From: Fasciolopsis buskii
Lineage: Eukaryota > Platyhelminthes > Trematoda > Plagiorchiida > Fasciolidae
NCBI GenBank assembly: GCA_008360955.1
Contig: LUCM01000315.1
Location: 10,934 to 74,933, forward strand
Direction: 5' to 3'
DNA length: 64,000 nt
A model generated the notes under the pieces. It made no database searches and had not been told where the DNA came from. It saw nothing but the letters and a program-made list of their open reading frames with translations. Shown piece after piece: positions 1 through 11,900 of the stretch. The first letter of the stretch is position 1. Each line of letters starts with the position of its first letter. Position numbers and translations under genes: made by a program.

Positions 1-190
1 CCACCCCGCTCGATGCAATGGGCAGCGCGGTCCTGATTATCCTGCGCGACGACCGATGCAGTATGGAATTATTTGTAGGCGTGTAACTCATGAGGGATAA
101 TGGACGGGTACTACTAGGTAGTCCAGCCGCTAAGCAGAAGAACGATTAGGGTTCTCAACCGAAGTCTTTGGTCCTGATGAGAACCTGACG
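1..190 (+). repeat. Dispersed repeat, copy 1 (inverted partner at 18190-18365)
   Basis: The first 190 bases match the reverse complement of 18190-18365. The clearest shared core is GCGGTCCTGATTATCC (31-46 here, reverse strand near 18330-18345). The match continues through TATGGAAT and the AGTCCAGC.GCTAA stretch. Translated in the same frame, both copies share a GPDYPA..PM.YGI-like peptide, so this may be the end of a transposon reading frame. The element class was not recognised. The window edge truncates the copy. Confidence 0.6.
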
Positions 191-597
191 TCAAGGCAAT
201 GGGGCATGGCTGCATGGGAGCTCATCTACATAGAAGCCCATCTACATGGATCAATTATTCTTCCACTCGTTACACTGAGGGACTTCGAACTGAAGTCGTT
301 AGCACATGCTGCTTGGCTTTTGTGCAGGTGTCGTATCCTGTGAAAGCCGTCGTAAAAATCTGAAGAATAACTATGTGTCTCTTCGATAAAGTGCTTACTT
401 TTCGTGTGAATCCCTGTTTTGTCCTAATCAGTGCAGTCCATGTTTGCGTCTTGGCCATTACTTTTTTGTGGTTGACTGATTTTTTTTACTTACACCGAAT
501 TGCAAGTTCACCGTTTCTTTCCCTATTTATTTGCATATATTACCGGGGACCCATCATGAATGAACGGTGGCGATCGATGGTACCGCCGCTATCATTC

Positions 598-2015
598 AGT
601 AATTTTTAGTTCTTTTTATGTAGCATCTATCACCACCAGATGGAATTTTTTCTACCTCGTGTTCCACGAAGTTCTAGAATTTTTGCTTCAGTGCCTATTG
701 ACCAGGGCATAAACATAATTTGGGTAAGATCATGATTCAGGCGGTAATATGATTTTATATGAGGTGTACTCTGGGTACAAGTGTGCTTTCACCTAATTTA
801 CATCAAATAGAAGGAAAACTACTGCACCTGAGATAACGCGTGTTAATTTCTGGTGGAGTGAGACACGGGAATTCTTCCGGAAACACTATCTTCTTTTTTA
901 TCCTCTACTTCCTAGGAATTAAGATAAGGTTTTTCTGATTTTATTCGTGTAAGAGCGGACAACTTGAATGGAAATGAGAAAGAAAGAACCTTTTTCGAAT
1001 AGATTATTTTACGAAATATATATTTTGTAAGTGTTCTGCCGGTAACCGCGTCTTGCATTCATCAGCAGAAGTAACTGTCCGCCAGACTAAGTCGCTCTAC
1101 ATTTTCTGCTATTGTGCACGACAGCTATATTTCCTGCTTTAATGCACATTTGGAGGGTTTAGATGTTGTTCCATCCCGTCCTGACAGAGGTACTTGAAGT
1201 ACTGGTAATAATCTGCCTCAGGATTATAGAAAAAATTCTGTGTTGAAATCTTGTTATGCGAGTAACTGTGGTCAATTCTGCATGCGATTGATTTTCTCTG
1301 TAAATGACTTGCTCTTGGTGCAGCTTATTCGTTTATGTGATGTAGATGGTCTCATTTAGCTTAAAATGCTGGAAATAAACCGAAAAGTTTAAATCCACAG
1401 GGGTTTTTTAATCTGTCCGTTACTTCCTACATTGTGGTACCAAAATATTTTACTTTTTCACTCAGTGCTTCACTCTCACGACAAGAACCTAGGCTACTAA
1501 CGCAGGACGCCCAAGTGATCCTGACGCAAGGTCAACTTTGATGTAGACAAAGTTCCTTCCTGAACGAAAATTTTTCTGTTTGTGATCAACCATGATTTCT
1601 AGATCTCAGTTAACGCAGAATATTCCACTTAATAAGTGCTTCACCTCAGCCTACAAGCGGACGCTTAATTATTGATATATTGTTCGATTAAATGAGTGCC
1701 TCTGTTAGTAAGCAAGCCAGTTAGCCACTGATGGATACAAACCAGGACAAATCCCAAACCCCTTCCAAAATGCTTATGAAATTTTCGTATTCCAGTACGA
1801 TTTGATTTTTCATATTCAAACGAGTTTTCCTTGATAACGGGTCAGTCATGTCTATTGGTCCATTGGAGTCTACATGTAGACACGATATACGAAACCTGTA
1901 AACAAATTCATGATATTTGCTTATGTTTCTATGTGCCTCAAAAGAACCAGAATCTTAAGAATACCAACAAGGAAAATTTTTTGAATGCACCGCCATCGGC
2001 GATACCTGTGTCCTT

Positions 2016-2055
<40 letters not shown>
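598..2055 (+). repeat. 1.4 kb dispersed repeat, copy 1, ending in (TA)n
   Basis: This segment aligns colinearly, in the same orientation, with about 16480-18034. Matching landmarks are TATGATTTTATATGA (747 and 16648), TTTTATTCGTGT.A (940 and 16906), CATTGTGGTACCAAAA (1429 and 17441), TCAGTTAACGCA.AATA (1605 and 17604) and GATAT.TGCT.AT.TTTCT (1912 and 17913). Both copies stop at a (TA)n run, so the TA tract looks like the 3' tail of the element. No coding potential, LTR or tRNA-like head was recognised. Divergence by eye is about 25-30%, so these are old copies. Confidence 0.75.
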
Positions 2056-2056
<1 letters not shown>

Positions 2057-2074
2057 CGGACATAGGTATCGTCG
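1997..2074. repeat. (TA)19 tract flanked by a 20-nt inverted repeat
   Basis: A pure TA run at 2018-2055 is flanked by CGGCGATACCTGTGTCCTTT (1997-2016) and AACGGACATAGGTATCGTCG (2055-2074). These are reverse complements at 17 of 20 positions. The unit could extrude as a long hairpin. The 1.4 kb repeat ends here, and the right arm is absent from the second copy at 18034. Confidence 0.7.
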
Positions 2075-3315
2075 AGGTCGTTGTGTAGACGACATGTTCT
2101 TCCTCGCTTGATGCTTGGCTTGGCTGCGGTCAATAAAATTTTGCCGCTTGTCCTGGTGTTCCCACTCAAGGTAGTGAGAAACGTCGCTTCGAAAATCGGA
2201 TCTTCTTCTAGCCCGCCTATCAATAACACCAGTTTTATGAAATTAGGAGTCGAGGGTTCAGTTTACTAGCTTCGCCCAGTGTGCTAGACTTCAAAGATGC
2301 GCACTCTGATCAGCCTTCAAAGCTATTGTGGGCGTAGTTTCAGGGGGCCTAGAACTCTTGTGTCTGTGTTACGCTAGATGACGTCCAGTGTTAACGTCTG
2401 ACCACTCATGTGTTGTGCGACATTTGGCGTTGATATCTTGTATATTTTTAATATTTATGTCAATCTCATTACAAAATACTTATGTATGTAAGAGTTTGCT
2501 GTCAAACGTTCGAAGTACTCAGTGGTAGGTTGTGTAAATAAGACTGAATCCAAGCTGCTGGTGGAACATGTTTCTTTAGCTTCACACAAACAGTTTGATT
2601 CATCTTGTGCCGAGCATGCATATTTTTAAGTAAGATAAAGCGCATGCAGTTTCACTGCTGATCGCCTCTTTTTTGGTTTGAGGAGCCGAGTTGTACCGAG
2701 CTCCCAGAAGAGCTGTGGGTTCTTACGGTAATAGATGACGTGGAAAAAGAGAGCGTATATGTGGTAAACTGTCTTATTTTTCCCCGATTGTTTTCTTCCT
2801 TTGCCATTTTTTCGAGGTCACCTAATCTGTACACGAATCTGTACCAAGTAAATGCAGGTAGTCCCAGAGATCCCTGGGCTACTTAACTTCACATTGGGTT
2901 GCTTCAGCGGTTATATCCTGCTCTAGAGTTTTATAGATCAATGATGTCGACTTTTAATGACGCTGGGGATATTTAAAAATCGTCCCATTTTGGTTGGTAA
3001 CTTTGTATAACGTCTGACAAAGTGTAACATTTTTCGCGTAATTTTTTTTCCAAACCCTATCGTTTGAGATTTTCATATTAGCATCCAATTGTCCTATATG
3101 CTGTTTTCGTAGAACATATAATCACGAAAAAGTTATGTATAGTTTTTACGGTGGTCGTTTGTTACTGATAGAAATGAACGCTTTGCCTCCCCAGGATGGT
3201 AAAAACGTTCGTTATTCTAATATCCAGCTGCTGGCGAATTGCTACTAGTTTGTTTTCTAAACTTTGTCAGTTTGATGTCTTCCGCTGTTTCTCTCCCTTA
3301 CTTCCTCGTTGAAAG

Positions 3316-3632
3316 CTTTTGGTGATGAGTCGAGTCAAAGCTCCATCGGATTCAGCCACTCAGTGCTCGGTTCGGCCGACACAAGCCTAATCATAGCCAA
3401 TGACGAGCGACTGTATACTGCGTATTTGAACGCGGTACCCGATCAATCGATCGAAGGTAAAGCTCACGAGAATCAGCGATACAAAGCTGCTAAAACTGCC
3501 GAGAGTGAGGCGTTCGCGGAACGAAAGAATATTCTTGTGGATCAGCTGTCTTCTGCGGAGTCCGCTCTGTCTGCCTCTGACTGGTCATCCAATCCAAAAC
3601 AGACTCAAGAAGCAGAGGATGCACTGCACAGA
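3316..3632 (+). CDS. APP-like exon A: linker and first E2 helices
   Basis: Encodes about 106 residues. A Ser/Asp/Glu-containing linker (GDESSQSSIG, from 3321) is followed by the start of E2. The segment around LYTAYLNAVPD and then NQRYKAAKTAESEAFAERK corresponds to the vertebrate stretch that begins with a KYLE-like motif and runs into the long first E2 helix. The acceptor is AG at 3314-3315 after a C/T-rich tract, so one base of the first codon comes from an upstream exon. The donor is AGA|GTGAGT (exon end 3632, phase 0). The frame stays open only to 3661, consistent with a true exon. Codon use is markedly less AT-biased than the flanking intron. The 5' border is the least certain, because an alternative AG lies at 3328-3329. 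Confidence 0.82.
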
Positions 3633-4347
3633 GTGAGTGGGCTTACGATAACATGGGAATAACTTAGAGTTCAATGTTTACTACTAGATGCTTATAGTAG
3701 TCTAGTTTTTCTTGGTCAGATCCGCCCTACCGTGACTTCAAGCTCGTTGTATTTCAGACAGAAATTCATCATGTCGCAGATTTTAAACCGATAACTCAAG
3801 CGGGCCAGATCGCATCCCCCATTTATACTTCGATCATTACGAATTGCTGAAGTGGGTGGATTTTCCATTACCATAATTCGAAGCTTACGGCCGATCGAAA
3901 AGAGTGCACTGAACTGAGTCTATTAACTGAAGTTGTTCCACTCTCGTCTGTTTCTTGGTAAGTGTTCTCACCGTCTTCAAACTGATGCTAGAAAGGTCTC
4001 CGACCTGCAGGCTGATGTATAAAACAGCTAATACACTACATGGTTAGCCTTTTCCTAGCAGAGTGCGTCGGCATACGCACTTATCATGTTACCTTGACTG
4101 GCGATGAAACGTTTGCGATCTAAATGCCAAGCTCAGCGTTCACCAACTTCGAAAATTCCGAACCTGAGCTACAAAATACGTCAACATTCAAAATCGTTGA
4201 AAAAAGTGTATTTTAATTAGGATAGCTTGGATATTTGGATTCGGATTTGTCTCTGGCGTCTTAACATTATTATCGGTTTGTAGTATTGTTATTAATCTAT
4301 GAAGCCGGATCCAAGAAGTCCCGTTTTCGGCACGATTTTATTTGTAG
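3633..4347 (+). other. Intron A of the APP-like gene
   Basis: GT-AG intron of 715 bases, phase 0. The 5' site is GTGAGTGG; the 3' end is TTTTATTTGTAG. No repeat, RNA or exon-like segment was seen in it. Confidence 0.85.
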
Positions 4348-4506
4348 GACTTCTTTCGGAAATACATGGCGATCGACGAAGAGGAACGTGAAATCGAAAG
4401 TCGGTTGGATAAAACACACCAGAAGAGAATTTTGGAGAATATGGAACGTCATAAACAAGCGGCTCTAGAACAATGGGCTAACGCTCTCGAGAATCCCAAA
4501 TCGAAT
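4348..4506 (+). CDS. APP-like exon B: E2 helix pair
   Basis: Encodes exactly 53 residues (phase 0 to 0), from DFFRKYMAIDEEER to ALENPKSN. It matches the strongly helical middle of E2, where vertebrate APP has a HFQ.KVESLEQE-like segment, then T-H..RV.....R.R.AL.NY..AL. The order F...V/M..(E-rich)..TH..R(I/V)...(hydrophobic)...R...L(E).(W/Y)..AL is preserved. The acceptor TTTGTAG ends at 4347; the donor is AAT|GTAAGTGA. The ATG at 4366 is internal and not a start. E2 mediates dimerisation and heparin and metal binding in the family. Confidence 0.9.
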
Positions 4507-6156
4507 GTAAGTGAAGTCCGCTTCCGGAGATTTTCCTTCTCATTCACTGCGAAATGCGCGAAAATTCTTTGGTGTTGCATCGTGGGCCAGCCGGTAGGAT
4601 ACGCTCAGTATTAAGGCGTGATTGACGTCAATCGATGGATTGGCATTTTTATCTGACCGACATTTCCTAAACCTACCTAATATTTGCAATTATTTTTGTT
4701 ACTTTGCCAACAACACCGAACAGTACTTGCAGTCCTACTCAGCAGCCATTAGATGAGAACTCCATCGTACACCTAATACTTGGTTTAACCGTGTTGAAGT
4801 ATGTTGTATAGCCTGACGATAAAATGCGTTAATGCGACAACGCATTTTCATTTTTCCCTAACTTAGCACTGGGCCAATCATAAAGTAACTAGTGTGATCT
4901 GATGAGTCACGCATATCAGGTTACAAGAATATACGATTGATTCATCCCGTTATTGTTATTATTTCTGATCAGACTGTTGCCTAATAACAATGAGTTTCCA
5001 ATCTTTGCACGTTTGGTGAATGGTCGTTCTTTACCGTCAGTTTTCTCCTTTTGATCGGTTGTTGTAATGACTCACTGGATTATCGTTCTCCCTGACTAAT
5101 GATCAACTCTTTGATTGATATCGCATGAAGGTTTAGCGTCTGCCATGGCAGTAGGTATGTCCCGACAACCCCAAAAGTATGCTGCCTATTTGTTAATTTC
5201 TGTTTAACAGTTAACCATGATAATATCTGCATTCCACGATAGAAAGGAAAAAGTCTCGATTGCAGTTTAACCTAACGAATTTCAACTACATTTTGTCAAT
5301 TTGGCTGTATCGTGTCACCTTATCTACGGGGCTTTGAAGCCTTGAGTTTCACCTCAGTTAGATATGACCCTAACTTAAATTGCGTTTTAAGTACGACTTT
5401 AATAGATTCTTACATGTTAATTTGACGTAAATGTTAGAAAATGTTAACTTCGTTAAGATTCGAACTTACCAGCTTTAGTGGTGCTTTTGCTCTGTCATTT
5501 CAAGTCCGTTGGCTCTGGACAGTATGGATGATTCCTGCTTATTCCACGTATGTAATTCCCAGTGACTAGAAAGCAGTGTCACTCGTATCTCATTATTGAT
5601 GGTATTCACAAGATCTTCACTGAACTTGACGTTCATGTTGCGACTTAAGACATGGGACACTATTCACTCCTTTCAAAATCTGCCTAATCACCACCACGCA
5701 CTTGTCTAAGAGATCGATACTGGGTGCTGGGGAACCATACCGTAGACTGGTTAACTATGGTCCTTTGGTAAGATGTTCAAGAGCACTTGATCTTACCTTG
5801 GATACTGACAAGAAATACTAAACAGTGCGTGGTGTCTATGAATTGGTTGGTATCCCAGTATGCCCAAGGACTCCTACCGTTTGAACCACACGGGTTTTAA
5901 GTGGTAATATCCACTTCAAGACAAACAGTCATTGCAAAAAGGTAAATCCATCCGTGCCACTTTTACGGACAAAACGGGTTTGTGCAAAGCAATGTCCCTG
6001 GCCGAAGTTGTTCCTATCAGCTGGTTAACTTCCCCTATTATCCGATGAACGCTGCATTGTCGAATTGTGCAGTGCGTTACATACACCTTTCTTTTCATCT
6101 ACTGAACTGACCTCTCCATTAACGGCACTTCTTGTCTTTATCACCTTGCCTTCCAG
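4507..6156 (+). other. Intron B of the APP-like gene
   Basis: GT-AG intron of 1650 bases, phase 0 (GTAAGT to CTTGCCTTCCAG). AT-rich, with no recognised repeat or conserved exon. A CTGATGAGTC hammerhead-like heptamer context at 4899-4908 was examined and rejected. Confidence 0.85.
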
Positions 6157-6348
6157 TTGACCACAATTAAACATGCTGCTAGTCGTTTGTTGCAGACATT
6201 AGAGAATCAACGGACACACTTGATTCGCCGGTTCTACCACGTCCGGAACACAAATCCGGCAGAGTGGCGTCACTTGTTACCAGAAGTTCGGCAGCACTTG
6301 TCGGATCTCGAGCATTTACTGAGTAATAGTTTGGCAAAGCTGGACAAG
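6157..6348 (+). CDS. APP-like exon C: E2 helices, RF.HV motif region
   Basis: Encodes 64 residues (phase 0 to 0), beginning LTTIKHAASRLLQTLENQR and ending SNSLAKLDK. It corresponds to the APP E2 segment with the pattern K.(Y/L)....(D/N)R.H.L.(H/R)(F)..(HV)R..(DP/NP)..A....P.V..HL...(Y/L)...N.SL. The RRFYHVRNTNPAEW stretch here lines up with the vertebrate KHFEHVRMVDPKKA stretch. The acceptor is TTCCAG (to 6156) and the donor AAG|GTAAGTAC, a near-perfect consensus. This is the best-conserved part of the E2 fold in the window. No N-glycosylation sequon is present in the exon. Confidence 0.92.
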
Positions 6349-6699
6349 GTAAGTACATTCGAACGTTACTGATGTCTTCGTTTCATCGCTCTGGTTAAAT
6401 GAGGACATTGCGTGAGACGGTGTGCTTGTATCCTGCTTAGTTATATTCAGAACTTCCGCTGTGAACAGATTGGGTTACCTGCACATAAGCGAATTCGAAT
6501 AGGACGATGTGACACTGGTAACTTAGACAAGCTATGAAATACAGACTTCTTCACGTGGGGCATTGTTCCCCCCTTTGTTCAGATTGCCTTGCTTTACCAG
6601 CGGCATTGGAAGCATTACAACCCCTGAAATGGTGCGGTCGAATGGTGAAGACAGGACAGGCTCGTTTTTTAATGCGCGAGAGCAATGAAAGGGATATGT

Positions 6700-6903
6700 C
6701 CCATAACCACACGTAGGGAGGGGGTGGACGGGGGTCGGCGACCATGACCCTGGAACTTGGGGTGGTACAGAACTGCATAAGACCTCAATAAGTCAGGGGT
6801 GGTAACAGGCCGGACGACAGAGAGTTGCCATCTGCCACCAGGACGACCGGCAGATCTGAGATTCGAACCTCTGGTACAGACGCTTAATCCGTTTGACCAC
6901 CGG
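6700..6903 (-). repeat. tRNA-derived SINE family A, copy A1
   Basis: Read on the reverse strand from 6903 it begins CCGGTGGTCAAACGGATTAA. This contains a perfect pol III box A (TGGTCAAACGG), followed by box B GGTTCGAATCT (complement of 6869-6879). Downstream it carries a stretch complementary to GACCCTGGAACTTGG.GTGGTACAGAACTGCATAAGACCTC, shared with the copies at 19985-20224 and 21079-21330. Boundaries away from the tRNA-like head are approximate. Confidence 0.75.
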
Positions 6904-8160
6904 TTAATGGTAGAGGAAACAATGATGATACTAACAGTGATGAAATGTCTACTTGGGTACCTTTTGATTTGCGTTAATTCCTAATTCCAATAGTTCTCCT
7001 CCGAACGAGTGAGGCTCAGGCACAACAATCAGGACATTTTTTATTATGACTTAATACTATTGGAGAAATTTAACTACATAAATTGATCTCCCCATCCAAT
7101 AAAACATTTCGGTCTGGTCTGTCTCAAGCTCGCAATTTTAGATTGCTTCCGACCACCCGGCCACTCGCTGGGCCAATCAATGAGGATATCGGAACTTACT
7201 GTTCAATACTGCCAACAGGTAGATGCTGAGTAGGTTGATGCACATTGGAGTTCAGTCTTCGAAAAGTTCATCCACATACGCCATTTTCCGCTATTTTCCG
7301 CCGAAAATGTGCAGTGCACGTGACAAGATTGCATGCATCGAAGGGCTCGTTTTTATTTTAGAGGTAACATTCATTCGGTAATACACTATCTTTCGGTAAC
7401 CCTTGGCTGTTTTTGGTAGGCTATGCTTAGAGTAGAAAATGCGCGATTTCAGACAACTCGCACCATGAAACGCGTACATTGTGTGTGGACAGTATGTGAT
7501 TCGTTAGTATGACTTGGCAAAGTAACCCGGTTTTTGTCGATAACTTGAATTTCAGTGGGGCATTAGATGCCCACCCCAATCCAGATCATGGTTGCTAAAA
7601 ATAGCTTAAAGCCAGTGGATCACAACTAGCTGCTACTAAACCATAATCAGCGAATACAGAGGCTGCTAGGCGAGAAGAATTTGTGGACACAGGTTGCCGA
7701 TGAATGGACAGTTTTTACGTGGATTTTTCTAATAGATCTCCAAGTTTTCCCGCGCACCACAGCATTTTATTCCACTGATCGGAGTTTCATGGCATCAAGA
7801 AGAGAAGCGTCATCTTCTCTGCTCTTGTTGGTAATGCCCAGAAGCAAACTTTTTGTTTATCACTTCGTAGTAGGGTTTCTGTCCTTCAAATCACTTTCAC
7901 AATTTTGGTCATTCATTTGAGCTAAGAAAATGTTCAGGGCGAGATTCAGATCTGATAACGCGTGCACGTCGAAGATAGTTGACTATAGTGTACGCTTGTT
8001 GCTCACGAATTGTTGCGGCAATTTCTATTACTAGCCTTGTTACGAAGTCCGACCTTTTGAAATTGTACGTGGTTCTACACCAATCTAAGTTTCAGCATCA
8101 TGGTTTTTCGGTCCCCCATCATTATGTGGCTTGGTGCTTTCACTATACTCATGCTTTCAG

Positions 8161-8328
8161 CGTCTCGGAAATCGAGAGAGTTATTTCGAGACCCGGCGAC
8201 GTAACGAAAATTTCCACTTTCGTTCGAGCCTTCGGCATTTGCGAAGAACTGAACCGCACACTACCCGGCTCGTTCCCAGGTTGCGGATACGTAAACGGAT
8301 TGCATATCGATGGTTAACCGTAAATAAG
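8161..8328 (+). other. Candidate cryptic exon, Arg-rich, within the APP-like gene
   Basis: CATGCTTTCAG ends at 8160 and AAG|GTGAGG follows 8328. Between them lie exactly 56 codons in phase 0/0, so inclusion between exons C and D would keep the APP frame. The encoded peptide starts RLGNRESYFETRRRNENF and is very rich in Arg. It resembles no part of E2 I know of. The segment is CpG-rich and GC-rich relative to its surroundings and is open in three frames (also + frame 7979-8317 and reverse 8181-8432). It may instead be a remnant of a coding sequence from a transposable element. Treated as an observation, not a gene. Confidence 0.25.
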
Positions 8329-8664
8329 GTGAGGTCATATTCGCCGTATATGCGGCAGCGGACTACCGACAGTGTCGAAGTGGTGGATTTTCCCCCGTCA
8401 AATCTCTCCTGGTGGTGGGGAAAGCAATTCACAATTCAATAAGACCATACATATAGATAATCAGAACAAAGATCTGTTTACAGAGCAAGTATCGTCTGAA
8501 TCGTGACAAAGCAGGAGAAAATAGTGGGCGTGAACAAAGGAAAAGAAACGTGCAAATTTCACCACATGTCTGCTAGACCTTGCAGTTTTCACTTCCAGAT
8601 TAACTGTTATCCCTGGAGATTCATGGTTCCTCCGTAGGCTTGATACCACCCGGTTTTCTTTGGG

Positions 8665-8900
8665 AGACCCTGCCACAGAGCCTTTTATCAGATGGTCTAA
8701 CCTAGAAGGCAGTAACGTAATTTGGAGTTCCTATATCCCTCTGAAGACCGTTGCGGATTGCTGAGTTCTTGCGTCCTTCAGTGAGACCAAACATCCTGGC
8801 TGCCTAGTACGTTGTGTCGCCGCAGGTGCCGGGGTGCAGTGTTATATCGTTTGTATGTCATCTGTGATTGGTTTGGGATCAGTGCTTACCGTTTCCTGTA
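8665..8900 (-). repeat. Fragment of the SINE A body
   Basis: Aligns with 19758-19970. Landmarks are GAG/GTGACCCT, the TATCCCTCTGA.GACCG stretch (8733 and 19829), GAGACCAAACATCCTGGCTGCCTAGTAC against GAGGTCAGACATCCTGAGCGCCCAGTAC, and a loosely matched TC/CG..TGT.TGTC/GCCAT.TGTG tail. It lacks a tRNA-like head. Because its partner lies immediately beside copy A2, it is interpreted as the 3' body of a longer version of the same element. Confidence 0.6.
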
Positions 8901-11900
8901 ACTGTATTACCAAAATGAGAACAGTTCTCCCACGAGAATGCATAGGGTCGGAATTCGTGAACAGATGCTGTTTGAGAAGCATGATCATCAGGGAACATCT
9001 CTAGAGGCGTTATATACTAGTTACCATATCGAGTCCTGTGACATCCAGCCGCAGCTGTATGGAGGCATTTGTAGACTCGTTGCATTGCACGTAGTCAGAG
9101 GCTCCCGAACCGAATTTTTCGATTGCCTCTATTGTTGCGCCCGGGATGCGTTGGATTGCTGACATGAACTGAGCAAAGTTGTTTTGACTTGGCCACTTGT
9201 CACTGACTCTGAACAATGTGACAACGTCGTGTTTCGCTGTGATGCCTTATAGATAAGATCTTTTGAATAAATTTTGAGATGGGCGTCTAAGATTACTTTC
9301 TAACTGGGCAGCTGCTGTATTGTTAACCACACAAGAAATATGGATCCCATAAACAGTCAGTAAATTCGAGACGAGCCTGGAATGATTGACTTGTGCGGTA
9401 CCTTATACAAACGTGTTTCCTCCCCTCTCTCTTTCATATTATTTTTCTTTCTCTTTGTACTGCCGGTAACTCTATCTATAATGAAACTTGTATTGAGAGT
9501 TTATTTTTCAGGGAGTTTGCATGATGCATATCTTATGTCGAAATCTCGATTGACAACAAGCACTGGCGTTTGGACTATTGATAACGGTTTTGTTTCGACC
9601 TGACAGTGTACTGCTACATATCTTACAATAACTTGCGAGTAGTAGTGTGTTGAGTTGTGTGCAGGTCACATGATGCAGTCAGGGATAGCTCCACGCTGGC
9701 CTGCGTAGACAAGTCATCGGTGGGAACCGCGATGACACGGTCGTAATATCCAGACTTTTTGCGAAGGCGATTGAAGGAACGCATCCACCAATGGGGATAT
9801 TCCCAATCTTGTATATAAACCCTTGAGTTGTAGGTACAACTTGTACATGTTTCCGTTCCGTTGTGGTCTTCTTGTTAATTTCATTCGCATGGTTGGGGTC
9901 GAGGCCAATTCAGTACTTACTGGCAACTCGTGTCCGCTCCTTACCATGACCGACCGAATTCCGTATACTAATTACAAGTCCAAATTTTACAAGTAGTCAA
10001 AGGGAAAAGTAATATTTCCTTTGCGAAATCAAACACTATCCAAGTACCAGAGCTCTGCGAATCATGTTCAGGGCCTTCGTCATACCTATGCTACCTGCAG
10101 AAAAGTCATCTATTGGTAGGAGTGGATTACTGCGCTCCAGCGGTCCGTGGCCCTGGAAGTCAGTAGTGGATAGGTGCAATTTCATCATATGTTGAAGTTC
10201 AGAAAACCGTAGAGGCTTCCCGGTAACGCGTTAAAGTTTACAATTCTCGTTCGTCCCGAGTTCGCTTTCTAATTCGGGGGCGGTGGATATGTACTGGTGA
10301 CTATTCCTAACAAGGGTGTAACGGGTGCATATTGGTTGCATGGTTTCTTAATGGCGAATTAAAGGTTGACATCACATGATGAAGGGTTTTGCAAATCAAA
10401 CAGCATCAATTATACAGAAATGTGAAAATGCAAATGCAGCGTCCCATGTATGGCCCTAAAATTGGCATATCTAGCTGCATTCGCGAATTCGCGTAACTCC
10501 TAATTGTTAATGTTTTAGCCCCTAGTGTACAGTAGTAACCGGTTTCGTTCAGTCATCGAATCTGTCCCTTGATCTTACACTATGAACTGGGCTGTCTACC
10601 TTACTGTGGATGGTGTTCACTGTTAATGTGCCTCTGTTTGTACGCCGGAGAAATTTTCTGCTTGGTGAAGGATTACTGTCCAGAATGCGGTTTTCATCAC
10701 TGACTGCATTTCTACTCCGGCAAATTGATACAAACAGCATATGCACAGGCACACGTTTATCGCGCTTCTGCGAAAGCCCGGAACGCAACAACACTTCCCA
10801 CTTTAACTGAAAATTGGCCCGATCGATCGAGGGGGCGTTTACTTGCGCTCATCTGTTCGTGTGTATATTTGTATTTGTGTTTTTGAATTAGGTGAAGCGT
10901 ATTTGGGTTGAAAAAGTGGTTTGACACAGGTTCTACAGATTCTTTTTCGCAACTTTTAGTGAAAACAAATAGTGTTCTGAACCTATTTTGGCGAATGCTT
11001 ATCTACTTCTCTGATGTGTCAGTTGATTGCTTATTCACTTATGATTCGTTTTGAATGAGCTTTGTTTCAGCTTGCCGCGAATCCAAATGGTTATTGACAC
11101 TGTATAACCACAAGAGGAGAATTAAATTCCGTTCCCTCTTGGTTTTATACTGTCTCCGAATAAAGCTTATTTCTCGGCACGTCGATCAATGGGCGGTTCG
11201 ATGCACAAAGAAACATGCTGTATGCTTTTTTCAATACTACTGTTTCTACTGTATTTCGCGCGTTCCCACACGAATGGTTTTATTCAAGACAACAGAATGA
11301 TATCGATATTTTTTAATCGTCTGTCATAGTTCACGTCATATTCCTGTTCTGAATGCTTCATTTGAGCCTAACGCGATAACCTTTGCGGACCACGCGATGG
11401 ACGATTTACCTAATTAACCACGCAAAATTTAAGTTTAGATCTTTTCATCTAACTTCTGTAGGTCATCATATAGTTTACCGATGTTTGCAAGTGAGAGTAT
11501 AACAAACTAACTTATTCAATCGATTTTTCGTCTATCATGAAGATACTACGGCGGCCATCAAAATGAAATTCCGTTTCCCCTGTCTAGTTCGACTAATCCG
11601 GTGTTTGGTTGAGTGATGCGCAGAATGTGTGGCAATTTATTAAACACGTGGTAATAATGCACAAATGCACGCAGCCAGGCCGAGGAATCGAAACTTTCTT
11701 AAATGACAGGTATGAAGGGACACGTTTCGCGAGCAGTAGAGGGAAAGGTCAATTACTCATTTGGTGAGTGTTCATCTGTGTGATGGAATTGATTCTTGGA
11801 CAAGACCTCAGCACTGTTGTTTCATTGCCATCACGGGTTTGGTCAAATATACGTTTAGTTGATTGGCGTACACGAATGCGCGCAAATCGCGTAGATGCGG

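Larger units (their letters stand above)
1..3315 (+). other. Upstream intron of the APP-like gene (partial)
   Basis: No exon of the APP-like gene could be found here. The missing E1 domain would give Cys-rich exons, and none is visible. The stretch holds the inverted-repeat copy at 1-190, a 1.4 kb dispersed repeat (about 598-2055), a (TA)19 tract and otherwise AT-rich unique-looking sequence (2076-3260). It ends in a good pyrimidine tract (about 3270-3308) and an AG at 3314-3315. That it is an intron is inferred from the partial E2 exon that follows. Confidence 0.6.

Noticed and set aside
2652..2834. Short frames in 1-3300 examined as possible E1-domain exons
   Set aside because: None has the Cys pattern of the APP growth-factor-like or copper-binding domains, nor matching splice sites.
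4899..4908. CTGATGAGTC, the start of a hammerhead ribozyme core (hammerheads are known in fluke satellite repeats)
   Set aside because: No GACGAAAC partner and no closing stem follow. The similar CTGATGA at 174-180 also lacks a GAAA strand.
9010..9216. Protein-like reverse frame in intron C
   Set aside because: No family recognised, no splice borders, overlaps an equally open + frame.
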